Source: Simmondsia chinensis (Eukaryota > Streptophyta > Magnoliopsida > Caryophyllales > Simmondsiaceae). From it: a stretch of DNA of 64,000 nt. This document shows positions 1-11,472 of the stretch, in pieces (position 1 is the stretch's first letter; each line of letters opens with the position of its first letter). The position numbers were made by a program, and so were the translations under genes. The stretch covers positions 1,433,501 through 1,497,500 of the forward strand of contig JAGTTD010000018.1 of the NCBI GenBank assembly GCA_018398585.1. Reading direction: 5' to 3'. The notes under the pieces were generated by a model. The model did no database searches, was not told where the DNA came from, and saw only the letters and a list, made by a program, of their open reading frames with translations.

Positions 1-386
1 AGCATTCTTAGTTTGTACAAATCAAGCCTATTGAGCCGGTTCGTTTAGCTAAATGAGGCACACCAATTCCTAACAAAGCTCGAGGCTGGAGGAATGCGAG
101 TCCGAACGAGCCTAAATTATGAACCTAAATCTGTTCCAATTAAGCCAAGTTCTAGAATAAATGAGCTAAGCTCGAGTCAGAATAGGTGTATATCAACTAA
201 AATGGGCCCAAATGAGGCAAGCTTAGCTCGGAACTTGACCGAGTTGAGTTTGAAGCCAAACACTAGCCTATGACAAGCCAGCTTGAGATCAAAGTTTCCA
301 GGCTTGGCAAGCTTCAAGTAGACCCCAAGTCGAGCCAAATGCTGGCCAATTGAGCCCAAACTCGTGGGCTTATTTACATCCCTACT
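1..386. repeat. Right end of a GAGCC-rich hAT-like non-autonomous element
   Basis: The stretch is dense in GAGCC, GAGCTC and AAGCTTG words and ends near 384 in TACATCCCTA. That is the inverted form of the TAGGGGTGTA terminus seen on the better-preserved relatives at 10067-10469 and 50816-51288. The left end is outside the window or too decayed to find, so no target duplication can be tested. Assignment rests on word content and on the single terminus. Confidence 0.4.
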
Positions 387-975
387 GCTAACAGTATGCT
401 TGGCTTGAGCTCAGCTCGGGTTAGTTGATATTGAATTTGGTTTTATAAGCTTAGAAGAAAGTTCTACTTGCAGTTTATCTAGGCTCAAATCATATGCTCG
501 TTTAGGCTTATTTGGGCTCGAACTTGAGTTTATCTAGACACATTTAAACCCATAAGTTTGCTAAAAATAGGCTCATTTATGCTCCTTTAGCCTTGTGAGT
601 CTTTGAGCCGGCTTTTTTTGGAATCAGCTCGCTTAGTTAAATGACACGGCTTGAACTTGTGAGCCTTTCCAGTTAAATGACAAGTTAGTTTGCAAGCCAC
701 TCTATGATCATTCTTGGCATACTATTAGCGCTGGTCAAGATCATAAGCAACCAAAATATTTTTTTAATGCCCCCAATTTTTTGAGAGCTCCTTTTGAAAA
801 TTAGTTATATTATTAGTTTATTTCTATTATGTATCACCGTTCATAATAAGAGAAGTAAACCTCTAATCTATAGTACATTACAAACGTGCACGTGTGTGTG
901 TATATATATTATATACATATAAAAGGCCTACTTATTAGTTGATATTATAATATAAAGTGATGCATTTGTGGACAG
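387..975. other. ZIFL intron or upstream sequence with decayed repeat, no exon seen
   Basis: Further diluted GAGCC/CTCGAG words run to about 720, followed by AT-rich DNA with a short TA-rich tract near 900-925. The stretch ends in the pyrimidine-poor acceptor GGACAG at 970-975 before the first recognisable ZIFL exon. I looked for the preceding exon of the transporter and did not find it, so it presumably lies upstream of the window. Confidence 0.5.
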
Positions 976-3900
976 ATATTCTCATTATGGGCGGTGAGCC
1001 CCAGGAAGCTGGGGGGATTGAGCTTCACAACTCAGGGTGTGGGTGAAGTTCTTTCTATCACAGGTATGCCATTTTCATCCTATTAAATTAAGGCTTAATT
1101 TATATAATTGATTTTGAGTCACTAATTATACAATTGATTGTTCTGCAACGATATTTTTGGGCATCTATAATGCTTTTCATTATTAAAATGATTGTTTGTC
1201 ATTGTTGCCTTTCTTTTTTTTTTTTTTTTTTGTACATGTTTGTTATTACTTTATTTGACTGGGATTTCATAAATATTTTTCCTTTTAGGGTTGGAGGCCC
1301 TTTAGAAATAGCCTCTTTACAGGGTAGTATCTTGTAGGGATAAGACTTCGTACATCTTACCCTCCCCAAATTTTGTCTTGGCGGGAGCCTCTTTGTAGTA
1401 CGGAGTTGTTGTCTTCGTCGTAATTGTAGTGTCAGAGTAGTAATGAAATTGATGATTATATGACTATTTTTTCAAGCTTTTAAAAGTAAAAGGCTTAAAT
1501 CAACTTACATTCTGTAACATAATATATTCTAAGCTAGCCACTGTTTTAAGGCCTGTTTTATGTATTATCTTTTACTTGTAATTTTTGTTTTCTAGGAATT
1601 GAAAACTAGGTTTTAGAAATAATTTTTCTTTTGTCTCTGGTTGTTGTTTTCAAACTTTCCCTAACTTGAGTAAAGACTCAAAACACAAAAACAAAAAGAA
1701 GAATAAACAGTTTTCAAAATGGGGCCAGTTTGGTAGCCTTTCTTATTTGCAGTTTTCGATTTTTGAAAAACTACATATCATGTTTTGACATAATATTTTC
1801 TAATTTTTAGTTTTCACTAAAACTAGGAACTAACCAAAAGTTGAAAATCAAAGACCAAAAAAATCTCTAGAGTACAGTTTTGAGTTTTTAAACCGAAATC
1901 TGCACATACAAAACTATACTAGATAGTCCCTAAAAGAACAAAAAACCTTAAACAAAAGATAATATTGAAGGATCCTACGTAAGTTTTCCTGAGCTTGCAA
2001 CGAACCGAAAACAGTACTAGGTGGGTTGGTTTTGGGTTAAAGCCTAGTCTGAACTGATTCCATTCTCGCTGGACGCTATTGCCAGAAACCTTGATTGCAG
2101 CAAAGGATGGGCTGGATAGTGTCTAATTCAGCACTTTGAAGCTTGGATGGTGTATTTTGAATTTGATATTGCTTTTTTGCTTCCGTTTTTGCTTCTATTT
2201 TGTCTTCCTCCATGCTTTTTCTGGCCTGGGCCCTGTTTTTGGGTGCACCCGCTTGTGTATTGCACAGATTTATGCTACTTGTGCTGACTAGTTTTCATTT
2301 TTTTTTTTCCCAATGTACAGGAATGGGCATGTTATTATTTCAACTTGTAATCTATCCATGCTTGGACAGAATATTTGGACCGATTTATTTAGCTCGAATA
2401 TGTGGGGTAAGCTTGCCTTTTTTTTTTTTTTTTTGTGTTGGGGGGGGACTTTTTTAACATTATATTAAATACTTCCTCTTTTTTTATTTTTAAGGTGTGG
2501 AGACTGTTTGTTTTCTAGTAACCACCATAATCATAGCAGACTTTTATTAGCTTGGGTTAATGGCATGGTAGATGATTGTTAGTGTATAAAATCAATTTTC
2601 GACCTTCACCCATCAGCTAAGTTTTGGGATGGTTGGTTTTTTGACATGGTTACAGAGCCTTGATGAGCAAGAGGTCACAAGTTTGTATCTCAACAGCCTT
2701 TACTTTTAATATTAACATAATTTAAGCACAGGGTATGAGGAGGGCTTGGGCAAAGTGCAATATCCACACTTCAAGCCCAATAGACATTTGCTTGAGGGGG
2801 CATGTTAGAGTATAAAAACAATCTTGGGCTTTCGTCTATCAGTTTAAGCTTTTAGGACGGTTGGTTCCTTGACAATGATGACTCTTGAGCTTCGGACGTT
2901 TATGTTTGTAAGAGGCCTATTTATAGGACACTCTTGTGCTGGATCCCATTAGAAATCCAAGGTTAAGCGTGCTTGGGCGAGAGTAGTACCAGGATGGGTG
3001 ACCTCCTGGGAAGTCCTCACCCTCAGGTTGGGGGCACTAGGAAACAGGCACTCTTCAGGTTAACACCATAAAGGGGGAAGGCTGTGTACATCCCCCCCCC
3101 CCAGACCCTGCGTAGGCGGGAGCCCTTGAGGCACTGTATGTTCCTTTCTTGTGCTGGTGTCAAGTGAGCAAAACATTAAAACCTCTGTTTATATGAGTGA
3201 GTGTTGTTGCTCGAATATAGGCTTTAGCTAAACCACGTAAAATCCGGTGTTCAATATCTCCTCCAATCCCTTGCAATTTTTTGTCTGTTATTTCGGTTTA
3301 AAGTTCGTATTTTGCAAGTGGTCCATTTTTTTTTTTTTTTTTAATGATTTAATTTGACATCTTTCAGGTTCTGTCTATACCAGTACTGCAATGCTACCCT
3401 TTCATTGCACTGTTATCTGGGTTGAGCCTCCCGTTGTTGTTGAATTGTGCATCTGTTGTCAAGAATGCTCTTTCGGTATGTTCTCAATTAGGGCCAATAA
3501 AAGTGTCATGTTCGTGTACGTGTTATGTGAGGGGTCTTAAAAATGGTGTCCACCCGAACTCAACCTGTGTATTAAACGTGTTGGGAACTTCCAACCTTTA
3601 CCCAACACAATTATTAAACGATTAATGCGCACATTACCAATTTAATTATATTTGTAATTTTTTTTCATTAAATGTCAATTTGTCAACTTATAAACATGTC
3701 GATAATACACTTCATGGTTGATACTAGCAATGAATACAAGACATATTTATAATTGTTAAAATAAACTACCAGATTAGCATTACTAAATATAATTAAATTA
3801 TTTTATGTGAGGTAAGTGACCAAAAATCCATATATAATAACAACAATATATCACTACAATACCTCCCATTACTTTATAAATGTGTCAAGCTTGTCGAAAA

Positions 3901-6900
3901 CGGGTTAAATGAGCCAAACTCAAATCCAACCCAATTACCTAACGGGTTAAATGAGTCAACCCAAATTCAAACCGGCTTCAAAACCCCGACCACACCGTTA
4001 TCTTTGTGTCATACACGTGTCGTGTTAATATGTTGTGTCAAATTTTCCAAATCTATTTTCACTTAATCAAGGTGCAGAACTCCATATACGAGTCTCATTT
4101 AAATTCTTCTCGTAGACCATAATGATTCATATGAGTTTAGCATATATACCCACATATATGTATATACATACACATGTATATATGTGTGTGGCCTGGAACC
4201 GAATCATGCGTTATGACACGACATGACTTGGGTTGGTCAACGCAACCAGTCTCAACTATTGGGTTGGCTGGCTTTCACTCTATGACTTGGTTACCCGTCC
4301 TTGCTACTAGGTTTTAACTAGGGTGTAAGCGAATCAAGCGTTCTTGAATTATTCGGGTCGCAAATTAATTATAACTCAATTATGTTTGTTTTAGGGATTC
4401 GATAGCTTATCGAGAGTTTGAGTGAGCTTGATAAGCTTAACCAGCCAAATTTGAACAGGAGACGCGCTTGACTTATTATCGTTCATGAATATTTTGATAA
4501 GGGCTAAAGGTTCATTTGTAGTTAGTACTAGTTCAAAAACAATTCGATAATAGCTTAATAGTAACTCAAATAGCTCAACGTGTTAGCAAACTTGGCTAAA
4601 TGGCATGATTGGCTTAAGTATAAGTTGGATTCAGATTGATAGTGAGCTCAAATAAGCTTGATCAAGCTAACGAGCAGAGTCGAGGTGAGCATAAAACACA
4701 TTAATATCTTATTGAACCAAGTTCAAACAAAGGTCTAAATGTTCGATAAAAGCTCGATTCGAACTCTAGTTCTAACAAAAGGGTGCTCAACTTGAGTCAG
4801 CTAATCTGCATCGATTTCTGTTATTGACACTTTTTTCTTTGTTCTTCTTTTTTGAACACTAGGTAACTATCATAACCGGCTTGTTCGTTCTGCAAAATAA
4901 AGCTGTGGTAATATATTCTTCAGTCTTTTTTCAACTTATGATTTTCTTTCTGTTAGAGTAAAACCATTTTTGAGCCTTCATCCGTCAATTTAAGCTTTGG
5001 AAGGGTTGGCTTTTTACATGGTATCAGAGCCTTATTAATCGAGAGGTCACGAGTCCAAATTCCAATGCCCTGTTCTCAATATTAATATTATTTAAGATAT
5101 GAGGTGAGCTATACGCTATCCATGAGGTATGCTAGAGCATAAAACCATTTTTGGACCTTTACCCTGTTGGGCTTCTTGTATGGAGTTTGGTTTTATATTG
5201 TTATGGGCCAAGCCTATGGAGTGGAGGATCAAACCTATAGGGTTTCTTTCACATGTGTCTATATAAACCTTGTTTAAGGTTTGAGAGAATGGTAAAATAA
5301 AAAAAAACTCTCTGCAGAACTTTCAAACAATGAAATATCCCTACAATTTCATGGACGTAAGCATTTTAGGCTAAAGCATGTAAATCTTGTGCATTTGTTT
5401 TTATTTTCTCGTTAAATTTTTTATTGTGTTTTGGTAGTTGTGTTTTCTAATAACATCAACTCAAACTTTTGGAATAATGGATTTCTTTACGCTTATATTA
5501 TAATGTGTTGATGTATCTTCGATATATAATAAAATAAAAACAGGACCAAGAGCAGAGAGGAGCAGCTAATGGTATAGCAATGACTGGCATGTCCCTCTTC
5601 AAAGCTATTGGTCCTGCTACTGGTGGTGCCCTGTGAGTTTCCCTTTCCTTCTCATTTTCTTTTCTGTCGGACAAATATTTAAGAATTAGATTCAATTTAG
5701 ATGTAAAGAATAGACCTGAAGAAATTGAGAAGAAAAGAGATAAAGAGAAAGTAATGACATACTAATTTAGGTGGAAAACCGATTGATTGAGGTGAAAACT
5801 ATGAGTGGAGGAGAAACCAATCTACTAAGGGTTGTAAATCTCACATGTGAGTCAAATGTAAATTTCACATAGGAGTTGTGAGAGAAGAGATCAATATATA
5901 AGTCTAGTGAGTTACTCTACCTATTGTTAATTGGCTTTAAGATCGAACCCCATTTGGACTTATATGTTGACCTCTTGTGTTCCAACTCTGTGGGTCGAGC
6001 CTAAAAGATCCTATAAAATTTAATAGACCTTAAAGAAATTGAGAGGTAACGAGATAAAGAGAAAGTAATAACATATAGATTTAGGCGAGAACCCATCAAT
6101 TGAAGGAAAAACCATGGGTGAAGGGCAAAGCGATCTAGTAAGACTCATTTTGTTTTGGCAGGAAACATTTTCTGTCGCAATTCTATTGTTTCTTTATATA
6201 ATTTTATAGTGACAATCACAAATACGGGAAATGTTTTTCCTCAACTGGGGGATAATGTCTTCCTTTGTAGTCTCATGTCATTTGCTTTACTTCAATCTCA
6301 ACTTGGCCAATATGAATCTCATGCATATTTATAGAATGAAACAATTTGTTTTGTTTGAAAGACAATTTTTTAGGAAAAAATATTTTTATGAAACTATTTT
6401 GTGAAGAAGAAATTTTCTCGAACCAAAGGAGCTTAGTATTAGAAGATGTTACAACCGGATGTTGCACGAAACCCCACACACACACATATATGCAGAGTCT
6501 GTCCTGACATTGTCGGGGCCCTTCACAAACATTTCAAGTGGGCCCTTTATATATAATAAAAGTTTCTTAACGACATGATACTTACAATAGATTTATAAAA
6601 ATTTGATAATAAACTTATTAATATTAACAATTGAGGCTATAAAAACACAAGTCCTGAAATGCTGGGCCCAAATTTTTGGGGCCCAAGCGGTTGCTCGGAG
6701 TTATAGCCCTATATACTCGTAGCTAAAACCCTAGATCTCGTTCTATGGGCTTGTTGAGCAAAAGTAGTGTAAAAGGCCCACACCTAGCACTGCAGACTTC
6801 CGTTTCTAAACCGAAACATAAATTCAAGGCAGAGTATAACAATTTCGAATCAAATTAAGGCAATCACCTATCATAATTGTTGTCATATAACAGGTCTTGT

Positions 6901-8582
6901 TCTAGTTCTTTCGTGATTGACCCTCGTCATAACTATATTTTGTATATAATTCACTTAAATTTATTTTATTTTTTATAACATACTTTTAAACATATTCTAT
7001 GCTACAAAGTATAAAAGATGTATAAAACCTAATATTTATATGACTATTTATTTAATTATTTCCTAAAATAAGGCCTAAAAATAATTTTTATATATCTGTT
7101 TGCAGGTTCTCTTGGGCACAGAAGCGTATAAACTCTAATTTCCTCCCAGGTAAATAATTATAATCTTGCCTTGTTTATATTTATAAATTTAATTAATTAA
7201 TGGTATCTCACGCTAATTACCTGATTTCAGTTATTAGATGAAAGACTAAATTTGACGCAAAATAACACATTAGGGACTAATTTAGACGCAAAATAACACA
7301 TTAGGGACTAATTTAAACAAAAGAAAGGATCAAAGACTAATATGAACAAACTGACAAACATTAAGGATCATTTTAAACAAAAAGAAGATGAAAAACCAGT
7401 TCGAACAAACATACTGAACCAAGTAACGGGTCTAATCCAAACAGATATAACAACTTCTTCTAAAAAGGGTTTAGTTGAATCTAGTAAGTCTAATTCTATT
7501 AGAAGTTAGAATATAAAACTATTTCCGAGCCTTCACCTAACACTATAATCCTTTGGGGTAGCCGGTTCTCTGACATAGTTCTAAAATTTTGTTATCGATC
7601 CCAATATGCTCCATTTTCAATTATTAATATAGTGAAAAACATGGGTTATCAACGCTTTAAGGTCAATAAGCGTTTGTGTGAGGGAGCTTGTTTGTTTAAA
7701 GTATAAAGTTATTTCTCGGTTTTCACTCAATAGCTCATGGCCTATTTCATGGTGTCTTCTTTTTGCTGTTTTGGTTTTTAAGAAACTGAAAAATTGGTTT
7801 TGAAATTTTTGTTTTTGGGACCTAGTTGGTCAAGCTATGAAAAAATTGTTTTTTAGAAGCACTTTTTGCAAACTTTTGTAGAAGGTGTTATCAAAGAAGA
7901 TATTTCTATTTGCAAAATTTTTAGTTTGAAGGAGAAGCATTGCTCTTCAATTTTTGTTTAAAAGCAGAAATACAACTTTGAGTTCTATTTAAAACACTTC
8001 CATTTCTCGCCCAAATACCCTCAAATCCTAAAAAAAGTATTTTTTTCCTTAAAAAATATTTTTTTAGGAAAGAAACCTTGGCCAAAAATCCCCTTAGTTT
8101 CCTTTTTTCAGTTCACTGAAGAACAACTCAGTTTCTTACAAAGGCTTCGTCAAGGCAAGGTTTGGGGAGGCTAATCTTTAAAACGACTGTTTTTGAAGAG
8201 TCTCCAGCCCTAAAAGAAAGAAGGAACAAATTTAAAGTTAAAAGTCAAACAAAGCAATATCATATAAGAAACTTAGCTAAAAATGCATTAGTTACTTTTT
8301 TTTTTGCTCACTCAAAAAAGTAAAAAAAAACTAATAATAAAAAACCCCAAAAGCAAGAAAGAATCGTCTTAAAACATGGTATTTAGTTTATGAAAAATCC
8401 AAAACTGTAATTAAAAAAATAATACTAAACAAATCTTTAAATTGTTAGGATAACTGATTTCTTAATATATCTGTATGTGTGTACGTGCAGGAAGTCATAT
8501 GGTGTTTTTCATTCTAAACGTGGTAGAGGTGGTGGGAATACTATCAACCTTTAAGCCCTTTTTAGTGGAACGCAAAGACTAA
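976..8582 (+). CDS. ZIFL: ZIFL-type major facilitator transporter, C-terminal half (7 exons)
   Basis: Exons read 976-1063, 2321-2406, 3368-3475, 4863-4907, 5544-5632, 7106-7149 and 8491-8582. All have GT-AG borders and compatible phases, giving 552 nt and 183 residues up to a TAA. The peptide starts at [17 protein letters not shown] and continues through [46 protein letters not shown] and FSWAQKR to the end [12 protein letters not shown]...TFKPFL. This matches the C-terminal half of plant ZINC INDUCED FACILITATOR-LIKE proteins (MFS, about 12 membrane helices). Roughly five hydrophobic segments are visible. Known ZIF/ZIFL members sit in the tonoplast or plasma membrane and move chelators, metals, potassium or auxin; the substrate here is not predictable. 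5' exons lie upstream of the window. No stop or frameshift is seen, so this copy looks functional. Introns hold a TRIM, SINEs and other repeats. Confidence 0.9.
1282..1440 (+). repeat. Decayed SINE body copy in a ZIFL intron
   Basis: Carries the ordered landmarks of the SINE bodies elsewhere in the window: GGTTGGAGGC, ATAGCCTCTTTACAGGGT, a GGGATAAGACTTCGTACATC box, CCCTCCCCA, GGCGGGAGCC, then a TTGTTGTCTTCGTCGT-type tail. It lacks a 5S head. No clear target duplication was found. Confidence 0.6.
2577..2874 (+). mobile_element. TRIM (miniature LTR retrotransposon), complete, in a ZIFL intron
   Basis: A 298-bp element with 70-72-bp LTRs at 2577-2646 and 2803-2874. Both begin TGTTAG and end TTGACA. 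The 5' LTR is followed directly by TGGTTACAGAGCC, one transposition away from the initiator-tRNA-Met primer site TGGTATCAGAGC. A GAGGGGG polypurine tract precedes the 3' LTR. The 5-bp target duplication ATGAT (2572-2576 and 2875-2879) is perfect. There is no coding capacity. Relatives lie at 4951-5175, 7497-7740 and 28457-28749. Confidence 0.85.
2943..3146 (+). mobile_element. 5'-truncated 5S rRNA-derived SINE with 11-bp target duplication
   Basis: The 5' part (2943-3018) is the internal region of 5S rRNA: ATCCCATTAGAA, GTTAAGCGTGCTTGGGCGAG, AGTAGTACCAGGATGGG, TGACCTCCTGGGAAGTCCT. It is followed by the SINE body (GGTTGGGGGCAC, AAGGGGGAAGGCTGTGTAC, a C-run, AGACCCTGCGTAGGCGGGAG, CCCTTGAGGCACTG). 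TCTTGTGCTGG flanks it at 2932-2942 and 3147-3157. The start inside 5S fits 5' truncation during target-primed reverse transcription. The full-length relative is at 14306-14568. Confidence 0.85.
3486..4060. repeat. Possible inverted-repeat element rich in CGTGT/ACACG words
   Basis: The left part has GTGTCATGTTCGTGTACGTG and the right part has ACACGTGTCGTGTTAATATG, with GGGTTAAATGAG-type repeats between (3902 and 3945). The arrangement recalls hAT-like foldback elements of plants, but I could not fix termini or a target duplication. It lies in a ZIFL intron. Confidence 0.3.
4320..4790. repeat. Decayed GAGCC/GCTCG-rich hAT-like remnant
   Basis: Begins with TAGGGTGTAAGCGAATCAAG near 4318 and carries the GATAAG/AGCTCG/TTCGAT words of the 50816-51288 element. 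The right end is not identifiable. It lies in a ZIFL intron. Termini are too diverged to test a target duplication. Confidence 0.4.
4951..5175 (+). mobile_element. Internally shortened TRIM copy
   Basis: Starts TGTTAGAGTA, keeps TTTTTACA then the intact primer site TGGTATCAGAGCC at about 5017, and repeats GCTAGAGCATAAAACC at 5130 as the second LTR. It is shorter than the 2577-2874 copy and its 3' end is unclear. It lies in the intron after the 45-nt ZIFL exon. Confidence 0.65.
5704..6145. repeat. Pair of ~125-bp direct repeats about 315 bp apart
   Basis: The segments at 5704-5830 and 6021-6145 share AGACCT, AAAGAAATTGAGA, GAGATAAAGAGAAAGTAAT, TTTAGG and AACCATGGGTG-type words. Between them lies a segment (about 5880-6005) that is related to 8930-9065 downstream of the ZIFL gene. 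The layout is like LTRs of a small retroelement, but no primer site or target duplication was recognised. Confidence 0.45.
6490..6720. repeat. Possible hAT-like remnant with GGGGCCC boxes at both ends
   Basis: GTCCTGACATTGTCGGGGCC at about 6503 and TTTTTGGGGCCCAAGCGGTT at about 6674 form opposed GC-rich ends around an AT-rich centre. This resembles a common plant hAT-derived repeat. Exact ends and a target duplication were not established. Confidence 0.35.
7497..7740 (+). mobile_element. Heavily decayed TRIM copy
   Basis: Keeps the order of the family: an LTR-like AGTTAGAATATAAAACTATT segment, CTCTGACATAG at the primer-site junction, a TGTGTGAGGGAGC polypurine-like stretch, then a second LTR-like AGTATAAAGTTATTTC segment. 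There are many substitutions and no clean ends. Confidence 0.45.
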
Positions 8583-11321
8583 TAACCCCGAGAAAACGAT
8601 GCCGTTTTACCAGGTGTATAGCATTATAGAGCATAGTTTTAATGTTGTAGATTTATTATTTATTTGTTCCAAAATGATCTCTTGTTGTATTATTCAATTG
8701 TTGACCTTGTTTTCATTTCAGATTTTGATCAAAATTAAAGGAGATATTTGTATAATCACTTCGAATATTTGAAGTAGAAATTTTTATTTTTCAAAGATCC
8801 AGAACGTCATTCAAGATGTCAGTCAATTTCTAATCGTTCGGTTTCAAATTTTATTGTTTTGTTGTCTCGTTCTTCGGTTATGTTGAGGACTCAAAATGTG
8901 ATTCTATTTAGTGGAATCTGACATTGAAGTTGTAAGAATACAGAGATCAATATCTAAGGCCTAGTAGGTTACTCCATCTAATGCTAATTGGTTATGGGAG
9001 GGAACTTCACTTGAGCTTATATGTAGATCTTCATATATTCCAAATCTATGGGTTGAACATAAAGCCCCGTGAACCTTAATAGGTTGAATTATTTTACATT
9101 TTATATGTTGAAGTTTAAAAAAAAATACTCTCTTTTAAAAAAAGGATCTAATGTATAATTTTTTTTTTTTTTTGGAGTACTATTGTCTTAAAATTGGATA
9201 TTGATAAGATTTAGTTTATTTTTGTATTTAGTTTATATTTTGGTTAGGATATGAGTTGTTGATACTTTGATAAGATTTGAGTTATCTAATTAGATTGCGA
9301 TTTTGAATTACATTATGATTAAGGGACTTAATTATAAAAGAGGCTTATAATGTGTAGAAAGAGTACAATGACAACAATCCAATGCCTCGTATAAAGAATA
9401 TTATAAAAAAGAAAGGAAATATGTGAACATTTTTTAGATTCGTAAGCTACGTTTCCAAGGGGTGCTCGAATTGGAGGAGAGAGATTTGTTTGTGGGTGTT
9501 TGTACCAGAGTTTGTAGCCTTTTCTTTCCAAGGCTGCATTGAGGAGTATTGTTAACTAACCATGTAATTCAGGAGAGTTGGTGACTTACCATGCAATAGT
9601 CATTTGGGATGTTGATTGTGAGATGGTATTTGTGATTACAATTATGCGCTGTTCGGCACATTGAATTAAAATTGGATGGTGGAATTGCAATGTCAGTTCT
9701 AGTTCTGAAGGAATTGGAATTTTGATGGATTGAAATTTTGTTGTTTGGTTAATCAATGGGTTGGAGGTCAAAAGTGCAATTCCATAATGATTCGAGTCAT
9801 CGCATGTTTTTGGTCAACCTAGTTGGAACATTTCTAGTTTTGACTCAGTTAGGGTCAGATTTTGGTCGAGTCAAGTTGCTTTGAGTTTGAGTTATTCACG
9901 TTGTCAAGTGAAATCGAGTCGAGTTTCAGTAGCGTCAAATCGTTTGGTGTTCAAATCATCTCGGATTTTCAGTTAATGAAGTTAGGTCAGTTTAGGATTC
10001 AAGCTAAAATAGGTCAAGTTTGAGTTAATTTAGGTCATTTCGAGCTTAAGTTATCTTAGTTTTAGGTAGGGGTGTAAATGAGCCGAGCCGGCTCGTTCAG
10101 CTTATTGAGCCGAGCCCGAGCCTAGTGAAGCTCGAGCTTGTAAGCTCGCGAGCCCAAACGAGCTTTTTTTAATATAATATTTTTGATTAAATATGACTCA
10201 TGAAGAAAAATAATGAGCCAAGCCCGAACTTAAATGAGCCCAAACGAGCCTAGGTTGAGCTTAAATGAGCCGAAATATTGCAAGCTTAATTCAAGCTTGC
10301 CGAGCTTAGATCGAGCCGAGCCGAGCCCGAGCCTTTGACGAGTCGAGCTCGAGCTTGAACTTGCCAAGGCGAGCTTCGAGCCGAACCCGAGCCGAGCTTC
10401 ATGCAAACGAGCCGAGCCTCGAGCCTGGCAGGCTCGGGCTCGGCTCGGCTAGGCTCAAATACATCCCTAGTTTTAGGTCAAGTTTGAGTTGATTTGGGTC
10501 AAATTTTTGGTCAGGTTAAATTTAGGTTGAGGGTAAGACAAGTTGGGTCATTTTGGATTTGGGTCACATTAGTTTTCAGGTCAATTTTGTCGGGTCATTT
10601 CGACTGTGGCTCGGCTTGGTTGCACCACATTCAAGTTGAGTACTTTCATTTGTTGGATTTTGTCATCTTGAGCTTCGGGCAATTGGCTTGGGTTACTTCG
10701 AACTTTGTGTTAAGTTGATTTGATCATTTCAAGTTGAAGACATTCTAGTTGGGTAATTTTGAGGTTTGAGTCAAATTTAGGTTATATCTATGTGTTTCGG
10801 TTTTAAATCAATAGTGTTATAGATATGATCTATTTATGTTAATAACTATTCTTGTTATAGTTTTACATAAATTAATTTAAAATAGGAAATATGCCCAAAA
10901 TTTAAAATACATAATTTTACGATAACTTTCATTTATCAAAAACTATAAATAAATGTAACTTTCTTCAAAATTACAAATTTTAGATTTATCAAGGTGGTTT
11001 TTAAATGATACTATTTTTCTTTTCAATCAAATTAACATATATAAATGATACGTGTTTTTCAATATTTACATAAATACCGTATGTCATATGAGCAAAATTT
11101 AATTTATTTTAGATGGAAGAATATTACATTAATAACATATCATTTAATAATAAAAAGAAAGGTTTAAAGAGCATTTTATATTAAAAAGGGGCGATAAAAT
11201 TCAAACTATGTCACTTCAATAATGATTTTTTTATACACGTGATGAAAAGTATTAAAACCCCCCTTCGAAAAGAATTTTCCTAATATATCAGCATTCAAGA
11301 TATCAAATAGTACAATAATAT
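8160..11321 (+). repeat. Segmental duplication, copy 1 (ZIFL last exon and 3' flank)
   Basis: This block, which includes the last ZIFL exon, recurs inverted at 23518-26868 and direct at about 30590-43080. Shared landmarks in order are AAGAAAGAAGGAACAAATTT (8217), the last exon (8491), ACCAGGTGTATAGCATT (8608), TTTTTATTTTTCAAAGAT (8781), GATTCGAGTCATCG (9789) and CAGCATTCAAGATATCA (11289). It carries a hAT-like insertion at 10067-10469 that copy 3 lacks. The part from about 9830 to 10770 consists of diffuse GGTCA/GAGTT repeats. Confidence 0.85.
10067..10469. mobile_element. hAT-like non-autonomous element, GAGCC family, 8-bp TSD
   Basis: A 403-bp element starting TAGGGGTGTAAATGAGCC and ending GGCTCAAATACATCCCTA, which are near-perfect inverted termini. 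GTTTTAGG flanks it at 10059-10066 and 10470-10477. The corresponding place in copy 3 of the surrounding duplication (41546-41553, ATTTTAGG) has no insert, which confirms the ends. The interior is almost entirely GAGCC/GCTCG words. Terminal sequence and duplication length fit the hAT superfamily. No coding capacity. Confidence 0.85.
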
Positions 11322-11464
11322 TGTGAAGGAATAATTTAGGAAAGCATACCCAATAGGATTGCTAAGGCACGTATATATAATAATATGGATACATCGGGAA
11401 TTACAAGCAAGCCCTTAGGCTGATAAATATACGAAAAAATACAAATCAGAGATATTATCCTAAC
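11322..11464 (-). repeat. 3' LTR of Copia A
   Basis: On the minus strand it starts TGTTAGGATAATATC and ends TTCCTTCACA, 143 bp. It is preceded by the polypurine tract ATTGAGGGGGCA. It has canonical TG...CA ends, whereas the related element D has TA...CA. AATAT follows it in plus coordinates at 11317-11321, but no partner duplication exists because the other end is lost. Confidence 0.8.
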
Positions 11465-11472
11465 ATGCCCCC

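Noticed and set aside
2943..3146. A Cassandra-type TRIM, whose LTRs carry 5S sequence
   Set aside because: No LTR pair, primer site or polypurine tract flanks the 5S part; the duplication is 11 bp rather than 5 bp; and the tail is SINE-like. The nearby TRIM (2577-2874) is a separate element without 5S sequence.
9328..9771. Small minus-strand genes downstream of ZIFL
   Set aside because: The frames lie in the duplicated 3' flank, are not kept open in copy 3 (40854-41150 reads differently), and show no splice or domain support.
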